Assembly: GCA_945873925.1 (NCBI GenBank) | Contig: CAMCES010000025.1 | Coordinates: 1-24,046 of the forward strand | Reading direction: 5' to 3' | Length of the DNA stretch: 24,046 nt | DNA from: Bordetella parapertussis | Lineage (GTDB): Bacteria > Pseudomonadota > Gammaproteobacteria > Burkholderiales > Burkholderiaceae_C | Part shown: in pieces, positions 1-7,244 of the stretch | How positions within the stretch are numbered: the first letter of the stretch is position 1 | Layout: the number at the start of each line of letters is the position of its first letter | The notes under the pieces: model-generated | Seen by the model: the letters and a program-made list of their open reading frames with translations, nothing else | What the model was told of the DNA's origin: nothing | Databases searched by the model: none | Made by a program: the position numbers and the translations under genes

Positions 1-21
1 CATTTGGCGCCCGAGGTTCAT
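1..21 (-). CDS. Start of next sox-cluster gene (partial, probably soxA)
   Basis: Reading leftward, an ATG at 21-19 overlaps the soxZ stop codon by 4 bases (ATGA), the same coupling seen between the other genes of this cluster. Seven codons (MNLGRQM) are visible before the window ends. The X-Y-Z order upstream suggests the diheme or monoheme cytochrome subunit soxA, which often follows soxZ. Nothing in seven residues proves this; the call rests only on gene order and the translational overlap. Confidence 0.45.
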
Positions 22-368
22 GACTTGGGCGCAGTCGAACTGTTGGCGAGCAAGACGGTCAGGGGGTGCCGCAGCTCGCCGATGTTGGCATTGTCGTCAA
101 CCCAGCGGAAATACAACTCACCAGATTTAACCGCGCGCAAGTGAAACTCAAACAAGGGATTGGCAGCCACACCGGTGGTGGGCTCGGCGCGAAAGACTTC
201 TTGGCTGTTCAAGGTGCAAGTCAGTTGTCGAATCACATTGCGCTTGATCAAGGCATTGTTGATGTCGCGCAAAAACCCGCTGTCCATCGGATGATTAACC
301 AGCAGGCGAACCTTGAACACATCGCCCTCGAGGATGCGGGGAGGCAGTTGTATGCGTGCGTTGCTCAT
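18..368 (-). CDS. soxZ: SoxZ, sulfur-compound carrier subunit
   Basis: This 116-residue protein has the size and sequence pattern of SoxZ. Features are the N-terminal RIQLPPRILEGDVFKVR stretch, the V-N-H-P-M-D-S-G segment (residues about 24-31) and a C-terminal beta strand F-R-W-V-D-D-N. SoxZ pairs with SoxY in the periplasm to form the carrier on which thiosulfate sulfur is bound during Sox oxidation. It has no signal peptide, as is normal for SoxZ, which travels out with Tat-exported SoxY. The start overlaps the soxY stop by 4 bases, so SoxY and SoxZ are translationally coupled. The family call is firm from the sequence. Confidence 0.93.
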   Translation of the reverse strand: MSNARIQLPPRILEGDVFKVRLLVNHPMDSGFLRDINNALIKRNVIRQLTCTLNSQEVFRAEPTTGVAANPLFEFHLRAVKSGELYFRWVDDNANIGELRHPLTVLLANSSTAPKS

Positions 369-874
369 CCGTTGTCCACACAGGCGGCCTCAGTGACCAA
401 CACGTCTTGGGTTTGGTAGATGAAGTTCCCGTCTGACAAGCGGGCCAATGCCACCACCATTTGGCTGCCAGACAAGCGAACACGCGTGTTGATTTGGGCG
501 TTCCCATTCCATGGGCCCAGCGCAAACATGCACATCAAGGGAACCGGGTTGCGTTGTGAAATCAAGTAGATGTGAGAGACATGGGAAGCCTCTGTCATCG
601 GGCTGTCGACTTTCAGTTGCAAGGGCACCAGATGTCCGTTGTCAGCCAAAGCGGGCAGTGACAAGTTCACCCGCTCGTTTTTCAGGGTTTGAAATTGCAC
701 ATAGGGCTGCACCATTTCTTCAAATGTACGCAGCCGTGACTCAGCCAAACCGCTGAGGGTCAGCTTATCGACTTGTGCAAAAGTGGAGCCGCTGGCCAAC
801 ACGCTGACACCCAAAGAGGCTTTGGTGCAAGAGGTTAAAAACCCGCGTCGGGAAAGCTTAGTCATGGGTGTCAT
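365..874 (-). CDS. soxY: SoxY, sulfur-compound covalent carrier, variant C-terminus
   Basis: This 169-residue protein is a SoxY-type carrier. It begins with a twin-arginine signal (SRRGFL, residues 8-13) followed by a hydrophobic Ala/Ser-rich segment, so it should be Tat-exported with SoxZ. The mature part is the SoxY immunoglobulin-like domain. Canonical SoxY ends in GGCGG, whose cysteine carries the sulfur substrate. Here the end is V-T-E-A-A-C-V-D-N-G, with the only C-terminal cysteine at 165, five residues from the end, and no flanking glycines. No nearby reading frame restores GGCGG, so this is not an obvious frameshift. It overlaps soxX and soxZ by 4 bases on each side. It may be a divergent but working carrier, or a SoxY subtype with altered partners. 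Confidence 0.88.
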   Translation of the reverse strand: MTPMTKLSRRGFLTSCTKASLGVSVLASGSTFAQVDKLTLSGLAESRLRTFEEMVQPYVQFQTLKNERVNLSLPALADNGHLVPLQLKVDSPMTEASHVSHIYLISQRNPVPLMCMFALGPWNGNAQINTRVRLSGSQMVVALARLSDGNFIYQTQDVLVTEAACVDNG

Positions 875-1275
875 TGTGAGGGTGGTTGCAGCAAGTAAGC
901 CATGATGTCTTCCAAGCCCTGCTCGGTCAAAATGGTTTTGCCCTTGAAAGGTTTGGCCACATTGTGTAGGCCTTTTGAGCTGAAATAGGCGGGCATGATG
1001 GTTTGTGGGTTTGACAACCGAGGATCAGCGATGCGCTGGCGCAGGGCCTCGGGCGACATGCGCTGTGCAACCCCAACCAAACTCGGTCCAATATCACCAC
1101 CCTCTTGAAGACCGGAAACCACATGGCAAAGCACACAGCCTGTCTCTTGTCGGTTGAGCAAAAGTTTGCGTCCGCGCTGTGCATCTGCGGTCGGAGTAGA
1201 AGCGTTAGCTGGCAGGCCATCTGCGGCGTGCGCCAGAGAAACCAAGCACAACAACAAACCACACACTGTTTTCAT
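871..1275 (-). CDS. soxX: SoxX, monoheme cytochrome c subunit
   Basis: A 134-residue secreted c-type cytochrome. Starting at the ATG at 1275 gives a clean Sec signal (MKTVCGLLLCLVSLAHA) and a 4-base ATGA overlap with the stop of the preceding hydrolase gene. A longer reading from 1317 would lie inside that gene and spoil the signal peptide, so I reject it. The heme site CVLCH lies at residues 47-51 and the likely axial methionine is Met94 in the IMPAY motif, as in SoxX. SoxX pairs with SoxA to form SoxXA, which couples thiosulfate to the SoxY cysteine in the periplasm. Its position just before soxY and soxZ supports the name. Confidence 0.88.
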   Translation of the reverse strand: MKTVCGLLLCLVSLAHAADGLPANASTPTADAQRGRKLLLNRQETGCVLCHVVSGLQEGGDIGPSLVGVAQRMSPEALRQRIADPRLSNPQTIMPAYFSSKGLHNVAKPFKGKTILTEQGLEDIMAYLLQPPSQ

Positions 1276-2207
1276 GATGTTGCCGGTTTTAAATAGCGTC
1301 GAAGTGCTTGACCACACATGGCCACTGCATTGTGGGCTTCGCGCATGATTCGCCCCATGGTGAAAAAGCCATGGATTTGCCGCTCAAAACACACGTATTC
1401 GGTGGCGCTGCCAGCAGCAGCCAAAGCGTCTGCATACATCAGCCCTTCGTCACGCAGTGGGTCAAAGCCAGCGGTCATGACCAATGCAGGTGGCAAATTG
1501 GTATGCGACTGTGCTTTCAAAGGGGATGCACGCCAATCATCCCGGTCTGTTGGCAGGGGCAGGTAGTGGTCCATGAACCAGTGCATGGCTTTGGCTGTCA
1601 ACATGAAGCCTTCACCGTTGGCGTGGTAGCTGGGTGTGTCTGGGTACATCCAAGTGGCAGGGTAAATCAGCAATTGAAAAGCAGGGGGTTGTGCACTGTC
1701 TCGTGAGCCCAAACAAACTGCGGCAGCCAAATTGCCGCCCGCGCTGTCGCCACCTACGGCAACCCGCTTGGGGTCAACATGCAAGCGTTTGGCGTTGTCC
1801 ACCAACCAGTGAAAACCTGCCAGGGCATCGTCGTAGGCTGCGGGGAAAGGGTGCTCGGGTGCCAGGCGGTAATCGACAGAAAAAACCGCACAACCACTGG
1901 CGTCGCATAACTGGCGGCACACCACGTCATGGGTTTCAATGCTGCCAATCACCCAGCCGCCACCGTGGTAGTAAACCAAGGCAGGCAACACTTGATCGGG
2001 TGAGGCGCCCAGGGGTCGGTATTCGCGCACGGTACCAAAGGGCAAGGCATGGTCGTGGCAAAGCGAAGTTGGCAAGGGCTCCGGTTGGGTCAGGGCCTTG
2101 CGAACCAGGTAAAACTCGCGCGCTTCTCCGTGAGTTTGGTCATTCACAGCGGGAATACCGCGGTCCTTCAGAAGTTGCAAAAAAACCTTGGCTTGGGGAT
2201 CGAGCAT
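1272..2207 (-). CDS. Alpha/beta hydrolase (hormone-sensitive lipase family esterase)
   Basis: This 311-residue cytoplasmic protein has the HSL-family signature. The oxyanion motif HGGGW is at 81-85 and the nucleophile elbow GDSAGG at 153-158 (Ser155). The likely triad acid is Asp249 in GFDPLRDEG and the likely histidine is His279 in QIHGFF. The family hydrolyses short- to medium-chain carboxylic esters; the natural substrate cannot be told from sequence. Its stop overlaps the soxX start by 4 bases, so it is probably transcribed with soxXYZ. That is unusual, because an esterase has no known role in thiosulfate oxidation. The gene upstream ends 30 bases before its start. Confidence 0.9.
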   Translation of the reverse strand: MLDPQAKVFLQLLKDRGIPAVNDQTHGEAREFYLVRKALTQPEPLPTSLCHDHALPFGTVREYRPLGASPDQVLPALVYYHGGGWVIGSIETHDVVCRQLCDASGCAVFSVDYRLAPEHPFPAAYDDALAGFHWLVDNAKRLHVDPKRVAVGGDSAGGNLAAAVCLGSRDSAQPPAFQLLIYPATWMYPDTPSYHANGEGFMLTAKAMHWFMDHYLPLPTDRDDWRASPLKAQSHTNLPPALVMTAGFDPLRDEGLMYADALAAAGSATEYVCFERQIHGFFTMGRIMREAHNAVAMCGQALRRYLKPATS

Positions 2208-2237
2208 GGCAATGGTGAGAAAGGGTGCTTGACGGGT

Positions 2238-3059
2238 TCAAGTCAAATGCCCAACTGGCGTGTAGGCATGTTGATGTGTTTGTAGCCAGTGCTTTGACAA
2301 ACTGTCGTCGTCTTGGCTGGGGTGAAAGTCGGCATCGAAATAGCGACGCCACATGGCAAAAGACGATGTCAACAGCCCTTGCTTGGTGAATAAAAAGTGC
2401 CAAGCACCGCGCCATGTTGAGATTTTGAACAAACTACCTTCGTGCCACAGGTTGTTGACGGTCTGTCTGAGCAGATCTGTCAGAAGGAAAAAACTGACAA
2501 AACGCATTGCATGTAAACGCCATGCTTGGTTGCCACCCAAAGACAGGTAGATGTTGAAAGCGGTATTTCTGTGCTCGGATTCTTCGCTGGCATGCCAGAG
2601 CCACATGGTGCGCAGCCTGGGCTCTACGTTGTCGAGCATCTCTGGGTGCGACAGCAGCCAATGGGCAAGGGTGGCGGTGAAATGCTCTGTGGCAGCCGTG
2701 GCGGCCACGGCATGCCGCACATCCAGTTGCTCGACCTTGGCAATCCGTTTCAAGGCTCTGGGGGACCAGTGGTTGACCAGCCCTTGGGCTTGAAGATGTT
2801 GGTTAAAGAGCTGGTGGATGCGCCGGTGGGTGGCCTCTTGGCCAATGAAACCATGGACCTCTTTTGCATACTGGGCCTGTACTTCCGGTGGAAGTTGTTT
2901 CATCCCTCTGCGCAGTGAGTCAATGAAAAACTGTTCTCCAACCGGAAAGCTCATGGACAAGGCGTTCATGAAAGCAGTGACGAATGCATCCTGGTGCCAG
3001 CGCACAGGCACCGTGGTTTCGAGGTCAATCAACAGTTGGCGAACAATCAGTTGGCTCAT
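2238..3059 (-). CDS. Predicted metal-dependent hydrolase, PF10118 type (ferritin-like)
   Basis: A 273-residue, helix-rich protein resembling the uncharacterised predicted metal-dependent hydrolase family (PF10118). Candidate metal ligands recur in a ferritin-like spacing: Glu42 (GEQFF), Glu75 and His78 (QEATH), Glu125-His126 (TEHF), and Glu159, Glu162 and His163 (HASEESEH). This suggests a di-metal centre in a four-helix bundle. No signal peptide is seen. A hydrophobic stretch near residues 180-200 may contact membrane. It starts 4 bases after the preceding small secreted gene and ends 30 bases before the esterase, so it is probably in one transcription unit with the sox genes. The biological role of this family is not established. 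Confidence 0.8.
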   Translation of the reverse strand: MSQLIVRQLLIDLETTVPVRWHQDAFVTAFMNALSMSFPVGEQFFIDSLRRGMKQLPPEVQAQYAKEVHGFIGQEATHRRIHQLFNQHLQAQGLVNHWSPRALKRIAKVEQLDVRHAVAATAATEHFTATLAHWLLSHPEMLDNVEPRLRTMWLWHASEESEHRNTAFNIYLSLGGNQAWRLHAMRFVSFFLLTDLLRQTVNNLWHEGSLFKISTWRGAWHFLFTKQGLLTSSFAMWRRYFDADFHPSQDDDSLSKHWLQTHQHAYTPVGHLT

Positions 3060-3063
3060 GGCA

Positions 3064-3513
3064 TCAATGGGTAGGAAGTTGACAAGGGCCGGTTACCAGA
3101 AACTTGAGGTCTTTGCCGTAACGGCGAACATCTTTCATGGCACTCACCATAACAGGCTGTCGCTTGATTTTGATCTCGGTTTCTTCTTTGCTTTGGATAT
3201 GGCGTCGTTTGACCCAAATGCTGGAGTCAGAGGTGAGGTCTGTGCCTTCAAATTCGGGGCTGATCAAGGTGTTGACAAACATGTTGTAGAGCTTTGGACC
3301 CTCCATTTTGATGTACAAATGATTGCCTATGGAGGAAATGTCAATGGTGACGGTGGCCGGTTGGAGGACGATTCTTTCCATTTGGGGAAAGCTGCCCTGC
3401 ACATTACAAGTCAGTGTGTAAGCCCAAGCATGGCTTCCCCAGATCAATAACCACACCCAAACCAAGCCGCGGGCGTGTGCCATCAGCGGAGACTTGTTAC
3501 GCAAAGACTGCAT
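3064..3513 (-). CDS. Secreted protein of unknown function
   Basis: I do not recognise this 149-residue protein. The ATG at 3513 has a good ribosome site (AGAGGA, 5 bases upstream). The N-terminus is positively charged, followed by a hydrophobic Trp-rich segment (residues about 16-30) and a likely signal-peptidase site after AWA (about residue 31). The mature part is beta-strand-like, with two cysteines (36 and 144) near its ends that could form a disulfide in the periplasm, and a charged mid-segment (HIQSKEETEIKIKR). It is the first gene of the leftward run that leads into soxXYZ, with only a 4-base gap to the next gene. No function can be assigned. Confidence 0.75.
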   Translation of the reverse strand: MQSLRNKSPLMAHARGLVWVWLLIWGSHAWAYTLTCNVQGSFPQMERIVLQPATVTIDISSIGNHLYIKMEGPKLYNMFVNTLISPEFEGTDLTSDSSIWVKRRHIQSKEETEIKIKRQPVMVSAMKDVRRYGKDLKFLVTGPCQLPTH

Positions 3514-3628
3514 GCTTTCCTCTCAATATTCCCATTTTCACACGTTTGCCCCTGCCAGCCAGGCACCGGGGACAAAAACCGTCCTGTGTGAGTTGGGTAT
3601 TATTGAAATGGCAGCTTGACTCATCCCC

Positions 3629-3634
3629 AAAGGA
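3629..3634 (+). promoter_or_regulatory. Ribosome binding site deciding the GTG start of the pentapeptide gene
   Basis: AAAGGA lies 7 bases before the GTG at 3642. The open frame extends much further upstream (to 3414), but only this GTG gives both a ribosome site and an N-terminal signal peptide, and it avoids overlap with the divergent gene. Confidence 0.7.
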
Positions 3635-3641
3635 TCTGACC

Positions 3642-4175
3642 GTGATTTCCAATTCCCAGAGATACCTCTTGACCGTGGCATTTGCCGCCTTGCTTGTTTC
3701 GGTCTGGTGTGCGCCAGCCGTGGCATTCGATACCCATAAGTTGGAGGACTTCAAGACCACCAACGTCTGCAAGTACTGTGACCTCACCGATGCCCCCTTG
3801 GGCGGCAGAGACATGCGGGGCGCAGATTTTCAAAATGCGAATCTCTCTGGCGCAGTCATGACCAAAGCCAACATGGGCGAACGCCCCATGGAAAAGCGCA
3901 CCTTGGTGACCAATTTTGAAGATGCCAATTTGCGCCGGGCGGATTTCACAGGCGCCAATTTGCACTTGGCCAACTTCAGCAACGCCTATTTGCGCGAGGC
4001 TAACTTGACTGGTGCTGATCTGAGCGACGCGGTGTTGTCCAAGGCCAATCTGAAAGGAGCGATCCTGACGGACGCCAATCTCAAGGGCGCCAAGTTAGAC
4101 GATGCCAAGTTGGACGATGTCAAGTTTTGCAAAACCGTGATGCCCGATGGCGCGGTGAACAACGCCGGTTGCTGA
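3642..4175 (+). CDS. Secreted pentapeptide-repeat protein
   Basis: A 177-residue protein starting with GTG. Residues 1-28 form a Sec signal with probable cleavage after APAVA. The rest is largely pentapeptide repeats of the A(D/N)LxX type from about residue 57 to 160 (ADFQNANLSGA, ADFTGANLHLA, ADLSDAVLSKA, ANLKGA), which fold as a right-handed square beta-helix. The repeats are capped by cysteines: CKYC at 43-46 and Cys163 and Cys177 at the C-terminal cap, which could form disulfides or bind metal. The family has no single known function. A periplasmic location is inferred from the signal. The gene diverges from the secreted unknown at 3513 and ends only 3 bases from the convergent terC-like gene. 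Confidence 0.85.
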   Translation: MISNSQRYLLTVAFAALLVSVWCAPAVAFDTHKLEDFKTTNVCKYCDLTDAPLGGRDMRGADFQNANLSGAVMTKANMGERPMEKRTLVTNFEDANLRRADFTGANLHLANFSNAYLREANLTGADLSDAVLSKANLKGAILTDANLKGAKLDDAKLDDVKFCKTVMPDGAVNNAGC

Positions 4176-4178
4176 ACA

Positions 4179-4931
4179 TCAGCTGTCATCGCCTGGTATT
4201 TGGTCTTGGCGCGACTGCACTGAGGGTGTGCGCTTCTTTCTGAAGCGGATATTGAGCAGCTCGACACTGAAGGCAAAGGCCATGCCAAAGTAGATGTAAC
4301 CCTTTGGCACATGGTGGCCAAAACCTTCTGCAACCAAAACCACGCCAACCACCACCAAAAAGCTCAAAGCCAGCATCTTGATCGGTGGGTGGGCATCCAC
4401 AAATTCACCGATACTTTTGGCAAACAACATCATCAAGGCAAGTGAAACCACCACAGCGATGATCATGATGCGCACATCGTCGACCATGCCAACCGCGGTG
4501 ATGATCGAGTCGAGTGAGAACACCAGGTCAATCAGCATGATCTGCAAGATGGTGGCCATGAATTGAGCTTTTGCTTTCATGCCTGCTGTGGCCTCTCCCC
4601 CTTCCAAGGAATGGTGGATTTCACCGGTGCTTTTCCAAATCAAGAACAAGCCACCAACCAGCAAAATCAGGTCGCGCCCCGAGAAAGACTGGTCCATCAC
4701 GCTGAACAAGGGTTCGACCAATCCAATAATGACAGACAGCAACAGCAATAAACCGATGCGCATGAACATCGCCATGAACAAACCCATGCGCCGCGCCATC
4801 TCTTGTTGTTCTTTGGGCAACTTGCTGACCAAAATGGAGATGAAGATGATGTTGTCTATGCCCAGCACCAACTCCAACATTGTCAAAGTGATCAGGGCAA
4901 CCCATACCTGAGGGTCAGCTAAAAATTCCAT
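4179..4931 (-). CDS. TerC family integral membrane protein
   Basis: A 250-residue polytopic membrane protein with about seven hydrophobic segments and the TerC hallmarks: LELVLGIDN near residues 19-27 and DLVFSLDSI near 135-143, each placing acidic residues within a membrane helix. TerC/Alx/MeeY-type proteins are linked to metal ion handling, notably manganese export, and to metallation of exported proteins. Which applies here cannot be told. The short upstream gap (64 bases) leaves no room for a yybP-ykoY manganese riboswitch. The C-terminal tail after about residue 230 is charged and cytoplasmic-like. It ends 3 bases from the convergent pentapeptide gene. Confidence 0.9.
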   Translation of the reverse strand: MEFLADPQVWVALITLTMLELVLGIDNIIFISILVSKLPKEQQEMARRMGLFMAMFMRIGLLLLLSVIIGLVEPLFSVMDQSFSGRDLILLVGGLFLIWKSTGEIHHSLEGGEATAGMKAKAQFMATILQIMLIDLVFSLDSIITAVGMVDDVRIMIIAVVVSLALMMLFAKSIGEFVDAHPPIKMLALSFLVVVGVVLVAEGFGHHVPKGYIYFGMAFAFSVELLNIRFRKKRTPSVQSRQDQIPGDDS

Positions 4932-4995
4932 GGTTATCTGCGCTTGTTGTGGGTGAATGAAGATGAATCAGTGGTCAGGTGAAAAAGTTGGCGTC

Positions 4996-5703
4996 TCAAA
5001 CGCCTTGTTGGCTTTGACCTTGCCTGAGTTTGACCAGTCGCCAGTTTAGCCAAACAAAGCGCATGGCCTGCGAGACCAGCCAAACAGTAAAGCCAGCCAA
5101 CACCACGTCGCTTAAAAAATGCCCGCCCTGGGCGATTCGCATCAACCCGATGGCTGCGCCCAAGCCCAAGCTGAGACTCAACCAGTGTTTGCGCCGAGAC
5201 CACGGGGCCCACAGCCCCCAAGCCATGATGCTGAAAGCACCAGCGGCGTGGCCACTGACAAACGAGCAATTGACATCACAGTGTTGACTCACTTGCATCA
5301 CGGGAACAAAAGGGAGGTCCCCTGCAAACGCATGAATTTGCTCAGGCCGCGGTCGACCCACATGGTCTTTGAAAGCCCAGTCAACCACCAAACCAATGCC
5401 CACCAGCACCAACAACAGCCACGCCATGCAACGGCGCCTCTGAGCTCGGCTGAGGATGTTGGACTCGAACCGCTGCCAGACCAGGGCGATCAGGCACAAG
5501 ACAAACAAAACACGGCCCACCACTGGAAAGCCTTCATGGATGGCAATCACCCACGGCCAATGGGTGGCGGTAAAACGTTGCAAAACAGGGTCGAAAAACC
5601 AAGCGCTCACACGGATGTCTAACTGAGGCCACAGACTGAAAACAAGCAAGCTGCCCAGCAAGCCCAGCAAGCCTGCCGACAGTTCCAGGTGACGCGCCCT
5701 CAT
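4996..5703 (-). CDS. PAP2-family phosphatase, LpxF-like motif pattern
   Basis: A 235-residue membrane phosphatase. The ATG at 5703 overlaps the stop of the upstream glycosyltransferase by 4 bases (ATGA) and is preferred over an upstream ATG at 5727 inside that gene. The three PAP2 motifs are present: KDHVGRPRP, NCSFVSGHAA and MRIAQGGHFLSDV, giving the catalytic Arg, His and His-Asp set. The H-C-D-V-N-C-S-F-V-S-G-H region, with cysteines ahead of the SGH motif, resembles the lipid A phosphatase (LpxF/LpxE) branch more than undecaprenyl-diphosphate phosphatase. It probably dephosphorylates a lipid at the periplasmic face. Its coupling to the GT39 and GT2 genes suggests a shared envelope-glycolipid pathway. 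Confidence 0.85.
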   Translation of the reverse strand: MRARHLELSAGLLGLLGSLLVFSLWPQLDIRVSAWFFDPVLQRFTATHWPWVIAIHEGFPVVGRVLFVLCLIALVWQRFESNILSRAQRRRCMAWLLLVLVGIGLVVDWAFKDHVGRPRPEQIHAFAGDLPFVPVMQVSQHCDVNCSFVSGHAAGAFSIMAWGLWAPWSRRKHWLSLSLGLGAAIGLMRIAQGGHFLSDVVLAGFTVWLVSQAMRFVWLNWRLVKLRQGQSQQGV

Positions 5704-7244
5704 GGTTTGGGTTGCTCCAAGAGCCAAATCTGCAAGTTCTTTTCCACCGTGCCCGATGGCTGCAGCTGGGTACTTTTTGCATAGTGCTGCTGCACAAACG
5801 CGGGCGGCGTGCCTTGCAACACCAACAACACTTGGTCATGCGCTGGGTTGTTGGTGTCCGGGGTGAAACGCTTGGTTAAGTCGTAATGGTGGTCAGGAAA
5901 AGGGGTCCGCTGCCAGCTCTGGGTGCGCCAGCCTTTGGCGCGCCAGGCATAGGCCGCATGGGCAATCACAGTTCGGTCCAACGCCACCAAGGTGGCTTGT
6001 GGATACATCTCTATGTGTGGTTGCATCGCCTGCAATGCATCGTCCCAGCCCTGGGCTCTGGCCCACAAGGACCATGGCTCAGCCAATGGCGGTAAGCCAA
6101 ACCGGGCGCGCCAATCGCCACTCAAACCAATCACGCTGCACAACACACTGCTGCTGACCACGACCCAGGCCGGCCCGGACCAACGCCATGCCAGCGGGCG
6201 TGCGGCCAGCAAGCAAGCCAATGCCAAGCAAGCACCGATCCAGGCAGGCGCAGGCCAATTGACCTGTGCATTGCCTTGAACGGCCTGCCATGCACCCACC
6301 AACCACAATGGCCAAGTGAAATGCCACGCAAAGGCCAAGGGCGCGGGCGGGCCGAGCCCTGCATGGGTTAACAAGGGTGGGGTTTGAAGGCGTGCACGCC
6401 ATGCCATCCACACCACCACGGGGCCTGCGATCAGCAGTTGGCCTGCGATGTATTCCACGCTACGCCACACCCAAACACCCAGGGTTTGGGCTGGACTGGC
6501 AGCCGCACCTGTCAGCAGGTCCGCGGTGTGTTTCAAGGTGGGCCAGCCGTTGGCATGGTTCCAGGCCAAATGCGGTAACCAACACACTGCCGCGACCAAA
6601 CCCGCCAGCAACATGCCTTTGAAAACCGGCATTTGGGGCCGGCGCAGCCACAGGACTGCCCAACTGAGCAACACAGCCGCCATGGTGTATTTGGACAACA
6701 CACCCAGCGCCAATACCATGCCTGCCAGTGTCCAACGCCACCAAAGCTCAGGGCGTTGCAAGGCGCGCCACAGCAGCCACATCGACAAAGCCCAGCAAAA
6801 GAGCAATGGCCCATCGGTGGTGGCGACCTGCCCCAAAATGCCAAACACCAAGGTGGCACTCACCAGGGCAGCGGCCCAAGCACCTGTTGCATGGGCTGGC
6901 TGCTGAGGATGGGTGTCGCGCTGCATTTCAAAGCCGAGGCGCCACACAATCAAGGGGATCAGCCCCCACAAAGCCTGAACCAACCAACGCACGCCCACCG
7001 GACTGTCACCACCCACTGTTGCAGACAGCTTGATGAGAACCGGCAAGACCGGGGGCTTGGAGTAATAACCCCAGGCCAAGTCACGACTCCAGTCCCAGTA
7101 TTGGGCTTCGTCGACAAACAGGCTGGCACCGCTGAGCCAGGCCGTGAGCATGCGCAGAAGCCACAAGCCCGGAAACAACAGCAACACAAACGCCCACCCT
7201 GGCTTGGACAAGCCGAATGGCAAAAACCGCTCAGTGGCTGACAT
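5700..7244 (-). CDS. Integral membrane glycosyltransferase, GT39/ArnT-like
   Basis: A 514-residue protein with many hydrophobic helices and the GT-C fold signature. The catalytic acidic pair DE (45-46) sits in the first periplasmic loop (LFVDEAQYWDWSR), followed by WGYYSKPP. Such enzymes (GT39/GT83, ArnT- and Rgt-like) take a sugar from a polyprenyl phosphate and move it to lipid A, core or another acceptor at the periplasmic side. I chose the ATG at 7244 because GAGGGA lies just upstream. Frames from a GTG at 7307 or an ATG at 7256 lie further inside the upstream gene. It overlaps the GT2 gene by 14 bases and the PAP2 gene by 4, so the three are translationally linked. The sugar is not knowable from this sequence alone. 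Confidence 0.87.
   Translation of the reverse strand: MSATERFLPFGLSKPGWAFVLLLFPGLWLLRMLTAWLSGASLFVDEAQYWDWSRDLAWGYYSKPPVLPVLIKLSATVGGDSPVGVRWLVQALWGLIPLIVWRLGFEMQRDTHPQQPAHATGAWAAALVSATLVFGILGQVATTDGPLLFCWALSMWLLWRALQRPELWWRWTLAGMVLALGVLSKYTMAAVLLSWAVLWLRRPQMPVFKGMLLAGLVAAVCWLPHLAWNHANGWPTLKHTADLLTGAAASPAQTLGVWVWRSVEYIAGQLLIAGPVVVWMAWRARLQTPPLLTHAGLGPPAPLAFAWHFTWPLWLVGAWQAVQGNAQVNWPAPAWIGACLALACLLAARPLAWRWSGPAWVVVSSSVLCSVIGLSGDWRARFGLPPLAEPWSLWARAQGWDDALQAMQPHIEMYPQATLVALDRTVIAHAAYAWRAKGWRTQSWQRTPFPDHHYDLTKRFTPDTNNPAHDQVLLVLQGTPPAFVQQHYAKSTQLQPSGTVEKNLQIWLLEQPKP

Noticed and set aside
871..1317. Longer SoxX reading from 1317
   Set aside because: The extra 14 residues would lie inside the esterase gene and precede the signal peptide. 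The ATG at 1275 gives a proper Sec signal and the 4-base overlap seen throughout the operon.
3414..3641. N-terminal extension of the pentapeptide protein from an ATG at 3414
   Set aside because: It overlaps the divergent gene at 3064-3513, lacks a ribosome site, and buries the signal peptide. The GTG at 3642 is better on all counts.
4932..4995. Possible yybP-ykoY manganese riboswitch before the TerC-family gene
   Set aside because: The gap is only 64 bases, too short for the aptamer and expression platform, and no such structure was seen.
6633..7241. A 202-codon plus-strand frame opposite the GT39 gene
   Set aside because: It is low-complexity (Gln, His, Pro rich), has no domain and no ribosome site that stands out, and overlaps a confident membrane glycosyltransferase.
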